Below are positions 9,329-17,994 of a stretch of DNA of 64,000 nt, one piece after another. The notes under the pieces are model-generated. The model was not told the origin of the DNA, did not search any database, and worked only from the letters and a program-made list of their open reading frames with translations. Source of the stretch: Dictyoglomota bacterium (lineage in GTDB: Bacteria > Coprothermobacterota > Coprothermobacteria > Coprothermobacterales > JAADFF01); the NCBI GenBank assembly GCA_013153035.1, contig JAADFF010000001.1, positions 1-64,000 of the forward strand, given 5' to 3'. The position numbers and the translations under genes were made by a program. Numbering within the stretch: the first letter of the stretch is position 1; the number at the start of each line of letters is the position of its first letter.

Positions 9329-10039
9329 ATGAAAGGAGTTGCTATTGTTGGAGATCATAATAGTGGAAAGACAACTCTGGGTAAGAGGATACTTCAAGTT
9401 CTGAAAGAAAGGGGATATAAGCCTTTTGTTTTCAAACATGCACCACATACAGAGCATTTTGCCGATGAGGGTAAAGATACAGAGCAGTATTTATCGGTTG
9501 CTGATACTGTTGTTGCTACTGGTAAAGATATTTATGCTGTTTATGCCAAAGGGCATCTACCCATCCATAAACTGTTTGCCTTAATGAGAGATTTTGGTGC
9601 AGATTTTCTTTTGTATGAGGGGACGCCTCACGGGTTACTAATTCCCTGGCTTAAGGTTGGTAATGGAAAGGGTGATAGTCCGTATACACTATGGCATGTG
9701 GAGAGTCCACAGTCACTTACAGACGAAGAAGTGGAAGAACTTGTTGATGATATTTTGTCTAGGACATGGACTATTCCGATGATGCTAAATTGTGGAAAGT
9801 GTGGGGTGGACACATGCCAAGAATATGTAGATGCCATTCTGTCTGGTGAAGAGCGAACATGTGTACTGTGGGAAAGTACAATGCGTATAATCATTGATGG
9901 TAAAGAAGTACCCCTTGTTCCTTTTATCGAGAAACTCTATCGTTCTGTTATAGAATCACTCGTTAATAACCTGAAGGGAGTGCCTCGAGATTATCACTCT
10001 GTAGAGATTTATTTGGGGAGGGAAAAACATGAAGATTGA
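9329..10039 (+). CDS. mobB: MobB-like GTP-binding protein fused to a four-Cys Fe-S domain
   Basis: The N-terminal ~150 residues match MobB, the P-loop partner in molybdopterin guanine dinucleotide synthesis (GDHNSGKTTLGKRI P-loop, FKHAPH, LLYEGTPHG). The C-terminal part carries CGKCGVDTCQEY followed by a further Cys at ERTC, the pattern of the small 4-Cys Fe-S domain (PF04060-type) found in RnfB and acetyl-CoA synthase subunits. ATG 9329 is chosen for its spacing from the GGGAAGG site; ATG 9323 overlaps the thiN stop but is too close to it. No other molybdenum-cofactor gene is in the window. The family is clear, but the molybdenum role is inferred; the GTPase could serve another metallocofactor. 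Confidence 0.82.
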   Translation: MKGVAIVGDHNSGKTTLGKRILQVLKERGYKPFVFKHAPHTEHFADEGKDTEQYLSVADTVVATGKDIYAVYAKGHLPIHKLFALMRDFGADFLLYEGTPHGLLIPWLKVGNGKGDSPYTLWHVESPQSLTDEEVEELVDDILSRTWTIPMMLNCGKCGVDTCQEYVDAILSGEERTCVLWESTMRIIIDGKEVPLVPFIEKLYRSVIESLVNNLKGVPRDYHSVEIYLGREKHED

Positions 10040-10361
10040 AAAGTATGCAGTTATTACCCCCGAAGCAATAGCTAAGTGGATAGAGAAAGACATGAAAAAT
10101 GTGTATGGCGTAAAACCTGCCAGCTCATGGCATCCTTCTCAGTATGTTGAACTTTTTAAAGAAAAAATTCATGCATACAGGCCTGGAATATTTGTTGGCA
10201 TAGAGCATAATGTTCCACATATCATATTGCATGTTGTCATCAAAGGCCAGATGCCTATTGCTGTAATAGTGAAAAATCTTAGAGAAGTGATAGACTATAC
10301 CCTTAGGGAAAAAATGAGCATAAGAAAATATATGCTTGATATAAAACTACATGTCTCATAG
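10029..10361 (+). CDS. Asp23/Gls24 (YloU-like) family protein
   Basis: A 110-aa protein opening with KYAVITPEAIAKWIEKDMKNVYGV and closing with a VIVKNLREVIDYTLREK helix, the architecture of the Asp23/Gls24 family. These are small envelope-stress or membrane-associated proteins of Gram-positive and deep-branching bacteria with no defined enzymatic role. It overlaps the end of mobB by 11 nt and sits directly before the yloV homolog, as YloU does in Bacillus. A GGGGAGGGA ribosome site lies within mobB. Confidence 0.82.
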   Translation: MKIEKYAVITPEAIAKWIEKDMKNVYGVKPASSWHPSQYVELFKEKIHAYRPGIFVGIEHNVPHIILHVVIKGQMPIAVIVKNLREVIDYTLREKMSIRKYMLDIKLHVS

Positions 10362-10373
10362 TGGAGGTGAAAG

Positions 10374-11969
10374 ATGGTGAAGCCAGTGGTTTCTGCTAAG
10401 GACCTTAGAGAACTATTTGTTGGTGGTATAAATGCAGTAGAGAAGTATCGCGATAAAATAAATGATCTTAATGTGTTTCCTGTTCCTGATGGAGATACGG
10501 GTACTAATATGTACCTAACGCTTCAGAGTGTAAAGGCACTTATGGAGAGGGAAAATCCCACAACCTTTTCTCATCTTGGTAGTGTTATCGCTAGTGGTAG
10601 CTTGACAGGTGCTAGGGGAAACTCAGGTGTTATTCTATCTCAGATATTTAAGGGGTTTGGAAATTATCTCAAGAAATTTAAGGAGCCTGAGATGAAACCT
10701 GAGCATTTTATAGAGATGTTAGACTGTGGCAGAAAAACAGCTTATTCCTCTGTTGTAAAACCTGTTGAAGGTACAATTTTAACGCTGATTAGGAGAGTAT
10801 CTGAGGAGCTATATCCTCAAAGAAAAAAGTATATAGATTTTGAAAATATGTTTGAAGACCTTATAAAAGTGGCTAAGGAGACAGTAAAGCTGACTCCAAC
10901 CATGCTCGATGTACTGGCTGAAGCAGGTGTTGTCGATGCAGGAGCTTACGGGCTTACTATTTTCTTTGAGGGTATGCAGTCGGCTCTTACAGGTAAGGAG
11001 ATTATTATATCTGAAGAATTTACCCCTGATAAGAAGCCTACTCTTATGATGGAGGGTGAAAGTAAATATCCATTTTGTACAGAATGTTCCGTTGTATTTG
11101 ACGATAATTTTGATTTAGAATCGTATCTTGTGGAAATCGGTGATTCCATTGTTATAGGTAAAGATGGAGATGTTGTTCACTTCCATGTTCATACCGATAG
11201 GCCTCTTGAAGTGTTATCTGAGGTTGCCAAGCATGGTCGTATTATCAAGATAAAGGTTGACAATATGGATGCCCAGATGGAAGGACTGATGGCTGAAGAG
11301 AAGAAAAAAGATCTCGCTATTGTTGCCGTTGCCGATGGCGAAGGTTGGGCTGAGATACTTCAGAGCTTGGGGGTTGATGTCATTGTATCTGGTGGTCAAA
11401 CGATGAATCCTAGTGTTAGACAGCTTGCCGATGCTGTTAAGCATGCGCCCGCCGATACGGTTATACTGATGCCAAACAATAAAAATATAGTAGGGGCAGC
11501 CCATCAGGTAGATAAGCTTGTTAAGAAAAATGTGTATGTTATTCCAACCCATTCTATGCAAGAAGCTGCTGCCATACTCATGAACCTCGAGCCCGGTATG
11601 CATCCCGATGAGATACTACAAATTGCACGAGATGTGCGTGATGATATTATAGTAGGTTCTATTACGAGAGCAGTTAGAAAGTCAAAGATAAATGGTAAAG
11701 ATATTAAGGAAGGCATGGCGCTTGTTATTGTTGATGATGATTTGCTTGATGTAGCTGATACAGTAGAAGAAGCTCTTCGTAAACTTATTGAGTATATGGT
11801 TGAAGAGAAGGAAGCATCTATGGTTTCTGTGTTTGTGGGGGAAGATAAGACGGTAGAGGAAACAGAAGAGCTTTTAGAAGAGATTATTGGCGACAATGAA
11901 GATGTGGAATATGAGGTTCACTTTGGAGGGCAAAGGGTATATCCCTATATGGTGCTAGGTGAGGTGTAG
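10374..11969 (+). CDS. fakA: DAK2-domain fatty-acid kinase-like protein (YloV/FakA)
   Basis: 531 aa with an N-terminal DhaL/DAK2 kinase domain: the metal-binding VFPVPDGDTGTNMYLTL block (about residues 30-50) and the glycine-rich GSLTGARGNSGVILSQ. A middle domain (VHFHVHTD) and a C-terminal DegV-like region (ending in GGQRVYPYMVLGEV) follow, the full FakA order. FakA phosphorylates fatty acids bound to FakB for phospholipid synthesis. ATG 10374 follows a GGAGGTGAA site, and the stop overlaps the recG start by one base. No fakB is in the window. The family call is firm; the fatty-acid substrate is by homology. Confidence 0.9.
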   Translation: MVKPVVSAKDLRELFVGGINAVEKYRDKINDLNVFPVPDGDTGTNMYLTLQSVKALMERENPTTFSHLGSVIASGSLTGARGNSGVILSQIFKGFGNYLKKFKEPEMKPEHFIEMLDCGRKTAYSSVVKPVEGTILTLIRRVSEELYPQRKKYIDFENMFEDLIKVAKETVKLTPTMLDVLAEAGVVDAGAYGLTIFFEGMQSALTGKEIIISEEFTPDKKPTLMMEGESKYPFCTECSVVFDDNFDLESYLVEIGDSIVIGKDGDVVHFHVHTDRPLEVLSEVAKHGRIIKIKVDNMDAQMEGLMAEEKKKDLAIVAVADGEGWAEILQSLGVDVIVSGGQTMNPSVRQLADAVKHAPADTVILMPNNKNIVGAAHQVDKLVKKNVYVIPTHSMQEAAAILMNLEPGMHPDEILQIARDVRDDIIVGSITRAVRKSKINGKDIKEGMALVIVDDDLLDVADTVEEALRKLIEYMVEEKEASMVSVFVGEDKTVEETEELLEEIIGDNEDVEYEVHFGGQRVYPYMVLGEV

Positions 11970-14467
11970 TGAAGCAAGAAAAATTATATCAAGAGCTGAA
12001 GCCTATTCTTCAGGATGTTTTGAAGAAAAAAAAGTTTGCGTTAGAAGATAGACAGAAGGTTATATCTCTACTTGATAAGTATGCTCGCTATTTGCCTCCG
12101 GCTTTGGCTATTAGTGCTAAGAATATAGCTCATAAACTTCGTTTGTGGCATGAAATGGATAAAGTTGATAGAGGAGGGGCTGTAAAGTCCCTCCTTAAAT
12201 TTTTGGATATGCTTTCTGGTTATAAAAAGGAACCCCAGTCCAATGGAGCAAATATTTTTTCAGGTGAGCGTGATGATGCTCTTGTGAAGAATACTATAAG
12301 GTGGCGTAAGAAGTTTATTGAGAAGGCTGTTAAAGAGACCAAAGTTAAAGAGCGTCCGTGGAAAATAGATGTAAAGTATGTTAAGGGGGTAGGACCTAAG
12401 AAGGGAAGGGCATTAAAGGAGAAGCTTGGAATTTCTTCTGTATGGGACATGTCTCATCTTTTACCATTGAGGATAGAACCACGTGTTGCCAAGACCGGTG
12501 TTTCTCCCGATGATCTTGATAAACTTGTAACTCTTGAAGGAGTTATTGCTTATATAAAACCTATTCCTGTTAAGAGCGGAAGGAAACTAACGATAGTAGC
12601 ACTGAAGACATCGGCAGGGCAGATTGCTATCAAGGTATGGGGTAGCCAATACTGGGTGAAGAACATAAAAGCTGGTGATAGAGTTAAGGTAACAGGTAAG
12701 CTAAAAAGAGATAGAAAATTAGGACTTACCTTGGAGGGGGTTAATTCTCAGAGAATAAAGAAATTGGATACATCTATGTTTAGTCAGGAGATAGATGTTG
12801 AGACTTATGCCAACTTCCCTTTTGAGGCTATATATCCTACCTTGTCAGAAATATCACAAGGTTCAATGAAGAAAATTGTTAGAAATGCTTTGAGGAAGTA
12901 TATGGGAGCCATTGATGACATACTTCCTGCTCGTCTTGTTCGTCAACTTGATGAAGATAGGTCGTATAGAGAAAATCTAATGGCACTTCACTTTCCGGTG
13001 AGTCTGGCAGAATGGGAAGATGCTAGGCGAGCCTTGGCGCTAAGAGAAATATTTGCTATACAACTTGTTCTTGCCTACCAGAAAAAGGTTATTAAGGGTA
13101 GTGAAGGTATATCTTATACGGTAAAGCCCGAGTGGGAAGAGAAATTTTTCTCCTCTTTGCCCTTTCAATTTACCGATGACCAGATGAGGGCGTGGGAAGA
13201 GATAAAAGCAGATATGCAAAGCCCTCATCCCATGAATAGACTTTTACAGGGTGATGTTGGTTCAGGAAAAACGGTTGTTGCCGCTCTCGCCACATATATA
13301 GCGGCAAAGAATGGAAAGCAGGTTGCTATACTTGTACCTACATCTGTTCTCGCGGGGCAGCACTACATGGTGTTCAAGAAATATCTTGAACCATTGGGTG
13401 TTGATGTAGAACTTCTTCTGGGTTCAATGAGGACATCGGAAAAAGAGAAAATTCGTCACATGATACGATCTGGTATGACCAGCGTTGTTGTTGGAACTCA
13501 TGCCCTTATACAGGAAGATGTAGAGTTTAGAGATTTGGGATTTGCCCTCATCGACGAGCAGCATAAATTTGGTGTTATACAGAGGGCAAACCTTCTTGCA
13601 AAGGCAAGAAATATTATGCCAGATGTGCTTGTCATGACAGCAACCCCTATTCCAAGAACTGTGGTTATGACAGTTTATGGTGATCTTGATGTTTCCACCA
13701 TCAAACAAATGCCACCGGGGAGAGCTGGTGTGAAGACTATATGGAGGCGTTCCAAGTATAGAACACTTGTATATGCCGATGTGAAGAAGTTTCTTGATAA
13801 AGGAGAGCAGGCATACATTGTTGTGCCGTTTATTGAAGATTCGGAATATGAGGCATTTAAAAACGTGATGTCTCTTGAACAGGTGCTGGAGATTGTTAGT
13901 CAGCAGTTTAAAGAGTATCGTATAGGGGTGCTACATGGTCGTATGACGGAAGCGGAAAAGCAAGAAGTAATGAGGCAATTTAGAGACCATGAGATAGATA
14001 TCCTTGTTGCCACACCAGTCATTGAGGTTGGTATTGATGTGCCCAATGCCACAGTCATGGTAATAGAAAGTGCCGATCATTTTGGGCTTGCCTCACTGCA
14101 CCAGCTGAGGGGAAGGATAGGTAGAGGTAATAAACCAGGTGTTTGTTATCTTATTGCCGACCCTAAGAGTGAAGAAGGTAAAAAACGCATGGAAATTATG
14201 GTGAAATACAGTGACGGTTTTAAAATAGCAGAAGAAGATTTGAAAATGCGTGGGCCTGGTGAATTAATTGGCACAAGACAACATGGTTTTTGGGGTATGA
14301 ATGTGGCGGATCTTTTAAAGGATACCGACCTTATAGATCCTGCAAGAAAGCTGGCATTTCAGTATGTCGAAGAAGTTGATAATATAAAGACAGATGCACC
14401 ATATCTGTGGGACTATCTAACACATGTATTTGGCAAAGATAAAATGGAACTTATTGTTGTAGGTTAG
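11969..14467 (+). CDS. recG: ATP-dependent DNA helicase RecG
   Basis: Branch-migrating helicase that remodels stalled forks and Holliday junctions. At 832 aa it is longer than the usual ~690 because of about 130 N-terminal residues before the wedge domain, an extension also known from Thermotoga RecG. Seen: the wedge/OB fold (~190-290), Walker A GDVGSGKTVVA, DEQH Walker B, TATPIPRT, VVPFIE, GRMTEAEK, VATPVIEVGIDVPNA and QLRGRIGRG. The GTG start shares one base with the fakA stop, so translation is probably coupled. Confidence 0.97.
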   Translation: MKQEKLYQELKPILQDVLKKKKFALEDRQKVISLLDKYARYLPPALAISAKNIAHKLRLWHEMDKVDRGGAVKSLLKFLDMLSGYKKEPQSNGANIFSGERDDALVKNTIRWRKKFIEKAVKETKVKERPWKIDVKYVKGVGPKKGRALKEKLGISSVWDMSHLLPLRIEPRVAKTGVSPDDLDKLVTLEGVIAYIKPIPVKSGRKLTIVALKTSAGQIAIKVWGSQYWVKNIKAGDRVKVTGKLKRDRKLGLTLEGVNSQRIKKLDTSMFSQEIDVETYANFPFEAIYPTLSEISQGSMKKIVRNALRKYMGAIDDILPARLVRQLDEDRSYRENLMALHFPVSLAEWEDARRALALREIFAIQLVLAYQKKVIKGSEGISYTVKPEWEEKFFSSLPFQFTDDQMRAWEEIKADMQSPHPMNRLLQGDVGSGKTVVAALATYIAAKNGKQVAILVPTSVLAGQHYMVFKKYLEPLGVDVELLLGSMRTSEKEKIRHMIRSGMTSVVVGTHALIQEDVEFRDLGFALIDEQHKFGVIQRANLLAKARNIMPDVLVMTATPIPRTVVMTVYGDLDVSTIKQMPPGRAGVKTIWRRSKYRTLVYADVKKFLDKGEQAYIVVPFIEDSEYEAFKNVMSLEQVLEIVSQQFKEYRIGVLHGRMTEAEKQEVMRQFRDHEIDILVATPVIEVGIDVPNATVMVIESADHFGLASLHQLRGRIGRGNKPGVCYLIADPKSEEGKKRMEIMVKYSDGFKIAEEDLKMRGPGELIGTRQHGFWGMNVADLLKDTDLIDPARKLAFQYVEEVDNIKTDAPYLWDYLTHVFGKDKMELIVVG

Positions 14468-14478
14468 GGGGGAAGAGT

Positions 14479-15540
14479 GTGAATATAAGGTCGCTGGCAA
14501 AAAAAACGTTGTTGATGGTTGAGCCCTTTAATGTCGAGCCGATAGAGGGTTATATAAGGTTGTCTCTCAATGAAAATCCTACATTGCCTCCGATGGTTGT
14601 AAAAACGGCTTATGAAAAGGCATGGGAATACGTTAACAGGTATACCCCTTTAGAGATTCTCGAGGAGTTTAAAGATGAAGTATCTCTTTACAACAATGTA
14701 TCTTCACACAATATATTTGTTGGACCGGGTGCAGATAGTATATTGACATATATTGCCGATGCATTTTTATGGGAGGGAAAAGTTGCCTCCATGCTTCGAT
14801 TTACATATCCTGTATATGCGGAAGAAACCATTAAGCGTGGTGCCAAGGTTGATTTTATTCCCATGGATGATACATTTAGCTCAAAGTTAGAAGATATTAT
14901 AGACCATGCCAAAGAGGCAGATGTTTTGTTTTTATGTAATCCCAATAATCCCACTGGAAATCTGGTGATTTTTACACTTGAGGAGATGGAAGAAGTTTTA
15001 AAGGTATCGAAAGGTATCGTTGTGGTAGATGAGGCATATTACGAGTTTTCCGGTTTTAGTGTAGCACCACTGGTTTCTAAGTATGATAACCTTATTGTTG
15101 TTCGAACTTTCTCCAAGGGGTTTGCCATGGCAGGTTTGCGTATAGGTTATGCTATAACATCTCCCGAAATTGTTGACATACTAAGTCGTGTTTCACAACC
15201 CTATGTCGTATCTACAACATCTATGGTTGTGGCTACTGAGGCACTGAGATATTCCCGTTATGCGTATGAGAATGCTAGAAAACTAAAAGATAGCCTGTAT
15301 AAAATCAAGCAGACTCTAATGGGTATGGGGCTGAAAGTTTATCCCTCGGTGACCAATTTTCTTGTTGTAGAAGCTCCCGCTGGAACATGGAAGAGACTGA
15401 GACGGAATAGGGTTCTAACCAGACTCATATATGCCGACATGGAAAATCGCAAGGAAGTTATCCGTATCAGTGCCGGTGACCGTATATCTGTTGGTAAATT
15501 TCTTAAGGTTTTTGCGGATATCGTGTTGGAGGATAAATGA
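14479..15540 (+). CDS. hisC: Histidinol-phosphate aminotransferase-like PLP enzyme
   Basis: Fold-type I aminotransferase of 353 aa. Seen: RLSLNENPTLPP near the N-terminus (typical of HisC), CNPNNPTGN, VVDEAYYEF, the PLP-lysine block RTFSKGFAMAGLRIGYA, and a terminal RISAG. HisC-family members convert imidazole-acetol phosphate to histidinol phosphate; relatives act on aromatic amino acids or in cobamide synthesis. There are no other his genes nearby, so the exact substrate is open. GTG 14479 follows an AGGGGGGAAG site, and the gene overlaps rsmD by one base. Confidence 0.8.
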   Translation: MNIRSLAKKTLLMVEPFNVEPIEGYIRLSLNENPTLPPMVVKTAYEKAWEYVNRYTPLEILEEFKDEVSLYNNVSSHNIFVGPGADSILTYIADAFLWEGKVASMLRFTYPVYAEETIKRGAKVDFIPMDDTFSSKLEDIIDHAKEADVLFLCNPNNPTGNLVIFTLEEMEEVLKVSKGIVVVDEAYYEFSGFSVAPLVSKYDNLIVVRTFSKGFAMAGLRIGYAITSPEIVDILSRVSQPYVVSTTSMVVATEALRYSRYAYENARKLKDSLYKIKQTLMGMGLKVYPSVTNFLVVEAPAGTWKRLRRNRVLTRLIYADMENRKEVIRISAGDRISVGKFLKVFADIVLEDK

Positions 15541-16088
15541 TGCTGCGTATTATTGGTGGAGAGTTGGGAGGCAGGTACATCAAAAGTGGTTGGCATAAAC
15601 AGAGTGGACTGAGACCACTTGCTGAAGTCTTTAGGGGAGCATTGTTCAATTCTCTGGGAACTTTAGTGGAAGATTCCATTTTTCTTGATGCGTTTGCCGG
15701 TACGGGAGCTGTTGGTATTGAGGCTATTAGTCGAGGTGCTAAGAAGTCTATTTTTATTGAGAAACACAGAAAAACAGCATCTCTTATTAAAAATAATCTG
15801 AAATCACTGGGTGTTGAGGACAGGGCAGAGGTCATTGTTGGAGATGTTCTTAGGATATTACCCTCGTTAAGAGAGGATATAAATATTGCCTTTTTTGGTC
15901 CTCCATATGATAAAGGTTTTATTCCCAAGATATACGATACCTTGCTGAAGTGGGATAAAACTCCCATGTTAAAGAGAATTATCATCCAATCGTCTCCCCG
16001 TGAGTGGCAAAATCATGAAGCGTTTGAAGTTGTTAAAGACCTTAGTCGTGGCGATACTGTGCTCAAAATACTGAGATACAAGGGGTGA
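15540..16088 (+). CDS. rsmD: RsmD-like 16S rRNA (guanine-N2) methyltransferase, altered motif IV
   Basis: SAM-dependent methyltransferase family that methylates G966 of 16S rRNA. Seen: MLRIIGGELGGRYI, the substrate loop LRPLAEVFRGALFNSL and the SAM motif FLDAFAGTGAVGIEAISRGA. The catalytic motif, normally (D/N)PPY/F, reads GPPY (nt 15897-15908, codon GGT). The family otherwise keeps an acidic or amide residue there. ATG 15540 has better spacing from GGAGG than ATG 15537. Family assignment is firm; activity is uncertain. Confidence 0.85.
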   Translation: MLRIIGGELGGRYIKSGWHKQSGLRPLAEVFRGALFNSLGTLVEDSIFLDAFAGTGAVGIEAISRGAKKSIFIEKHRKTASLIKNNLKSLGVEDRAEVIVGDVLRILPSLREDINIAFFGPPYDKGFIPKIYDTLLKWDKTPMLKRIIIQSSPREWQNHEAFEVVKDLSRGDTVLKILRYKG

Positions 16089-16092
16089 TTGT

Positions 16093-16917
16093 ATGATTAA
16101 GCTTATTGTCTCCGATCTTGATGGCACACTGCTTGATAGCAAGAAAACAGTACCTCAGTGTCATATAGATGCTATTAAGGAAGCCCTTGATAATGGGAAA
16201 ATTGTAACCTTTTTCACAGGTAGAAGCAGGCATTCAGCCAACAGCGTTGTAGGTCATATTAATCTTGATGTGCCCATGGTATTCCAAAATGGAGCATTAA
16301 TTACCCATGGTTTTTCTAAGAATATTATTAGGGCATTACCTCTAAGAGGAGATGTTGCCCGTAGGGCATATGAGCTTGCTAAGGATATGGGCATATTTTA
16401 TGTTTTGTATACTGACTTTTTTGATGAAAAAGACATGGTAATGGAAGAGCCATACAGTGGTGTAGAACTGAGAGATTACTTTGATGCATCATCGTGGAGA
16501 CATCGTTATGGTGATGTTTTGGCATATATAAAAGATAATGTAGCCCAGATTGCCCTTGTGGGTGAAGAGGAGAAGATAAGGGAGCTAATAGAGATACTCT
16601 ATACAGAATTCGGTGACAAGGCATTTTCTCCAGTAAAGACAAGAGCAGAAAAGCATGAGTCTTTCTGGGAGTTATTCGGTTATGGTACAGGGAAGGAAGA
16701 GGCTTTGAAATTTCTTATGAAATACTTTGATGTAACTTCTAACGAGGTTTTGTTTATGGGAGACGGTTACAACGATATTGGTATTATGCAGCTTGTAGGC
16801 TATCCTGTTGCTATGGCCAATGCTCCAGATGATGTAAAAAAACATGCAAGGTATATTGCCCCATCAAATGATGAATGTGGGGTGGCATGGGCAATAAATA
16901 ATATAGCTTTGAAATAA
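16093..16917 (+). CDS. Cof-type HAD-superfamily phosphatase
   Basis: 274 aa with the four HAD motifs: SDLDGTLLDS (nucleophile Asp), FFTGRS, a C-terminal Lys region, and FMGDGYNDIGIM with the second Asp pair. The large C2-type cap places it in the Cof/YidA subfamily, which hydrolyses sugar phosphates, FMN or related small phosphates. It is the last gene of the run starting at thiN and ends in a shared terminator. The substrate cannot be read from the sequence. Confidence 0.9.
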   Translation: MIKLIVSDLDGTLLDSKKTVPQCHIDAIKEALDNGKIVTFFTGRSRHSANSVVGHINLDVPMVFQNGALITHGFSKNIIRALPLRGDVARRAYELAKDMGIFYVLYTDFFDEKDMVMEEPYSGVELRDYFDASSWRHRYGDVLAYIKDNVAQIALVGEEEKIRELIEILYTEFGDKAFSPVKTRAEKHESFWELFGYGTGKEEALKFLMKYFDVTSNEVLFMGDGYNDIGIMQLVGYPVAMANAPDDVKKHARYIAPSNDECGVAWAINNIALK

Positions 16918-16920
16918 TAA

Positions 16921-16953
16921 AAAAGGGGGACTTATAGTCCCCCCTCTGTTTTT
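16921..16953. terminator. Bidirectional terminator between HAD gene and ptb
   Basis: An 8-bp stem GGGGGACT / AGTCCCCC with A-run before and TCTGTTTTTTG after lies between two convergent genes, so it can serve both strands. Confidence 0.9.
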
Positions 16954-16968
16954 TGTTTGTTGAGTTTT

Positions 16969-17883
16969 TTACACCTGTGCCATCTTAACAGCAAGGGCAA
17001 TGGAGTAGAACTTGCTCTCGGCAGAGTCTGCACGTGATGTTAACACTACTGGTGCTGTTGCCCCTACAACAACTCCTGCCATTTTAGCACCGGCACCAAA
17101 TGTAAAGGATTTGTAGAGGATGTTACCAGCCTCGATATCAGGTACTATAAGCACATCGGCTTTACCGGCGACAGGAGATTCGATGCCCTTGTGTTTTGCT
17201 GCCTCTTCACTAAGTGCATTGTCAAGTGCCAGTGGGCCATCAACAATGCAGCCCTTTATCTGCTTCCTACGGTTCATAACGGCCAAAGCTGCAGCCTCGA
17301 TAGTTGCTGGCATGGCTGTAGAAACTGTTTCTACAGCTGCCAATACTGCCACTTTAGGCTCTTCAATATCAAGTGCGTGAGCAACCTTTACGGCATAGTT
17401 GATAATGGTAACCTTCTGATCTAATGTTGGAGCTGGAATCATGGCTGCATCACTAAGAAGGAGAAATCTATCGTAAAGAGGTAGTTTGAATACGCCAACA
17501 TGGGACAATAGAGCCTTTTCACCGGGGCGCAGTCCCCACTCTTTGTTAAGTACAGCCTTAAGGAATGTAGCTGTATGAATGAGTCCTTTCATAACAACAT
17601 CTGCTTCCCCGTTTCTTACGAGTTTTACTGCTTCTGCAGCGGCAGCAGCGTGATCATCGGTGTGAAGCACCTTTATCTTCTCACCGTCTTCAGATAACCC
17701 TACCTCTTCGAGCTTCTTGAGGATAGGTTCTTTTTCTCCCACTAGATAGAATGTTGCTATTCCCTCATCAAGTGCCATTTTTACAGTTTTGATAACTTCT
17801 GTGTCATCAGCCTGGGCAACGGCTACTCTGACAGATTTTCCTGTCTTTACCTTCGCTATTAGCTCATCAAAGTTTTTCAACAT
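16969..17883 (-). CDS. ptb: Phosphate butyryltransferase
   Basis: Converts butyryl-CoA (or branched acyl-CoA) and phosphate to acyl-phosphate, the step before ATP formation by butyrate kinase. 304 aa, full family length. Seen: MKGLIHTATFLKAVL, LLLSDAAMIPAPTLDQK, the VAVLAAVETVSTAMPATIEA block, DGPLALDNA and a C-terminal VVLTSRADS. Start ATG 17883 has an AAAGGAGGGA site. No butyrate kinase is in the window. It points to acid-producing fermentation or amino-acid-derived acyl-CoA oxidation; substrate range is inferred. Confidence 0.92.
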   Translation of the reverse strand: MLKNFDELIAKVKTGKSVRVAVAQADDTEVIKTVKMALDEGIATFYLVGEKEPILKKLEEVGLSEDGEKIKVLHTDDHAAAAAEAVKLVRNGEADVVMKGLIHTATFLKAVLNKEWGLRPGEKALLSHVGVFKLPLYDRFLLLSDAAMIPAPTLDQKVTIINYAVKVAHALDIEEPKVAVLAAVETVSTAMPATIEAAALAVMNRRKQIKGCIVDGPLALDNALSEEAAKHKGIESPVAGKADVLIVPDIEAGNILYKSFTFGAGAKMAGVVVGATAPVVLTSRADSAESKFYSIALAVKMAQV

Positions 17884-17994
17884 ACTAATTCCCTCCTTTT
17901 TGTTGGTATACCTCTTTTATTATATTACCCTCACAGGGGCGTAGGCTGTTGCTATAATTAAACTTAGGATTTCCTTTTGAAGGGAGGCGATAAG

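Noticed and set aside
17925-17960. TATAAT (17953) and CCCTNTGAGGG palindrome between ptb and the hydrolase as promoter/operator
   Set aside because: No acceptable -35 at 16-18 nt and the palindrome is too short to separate from chance.
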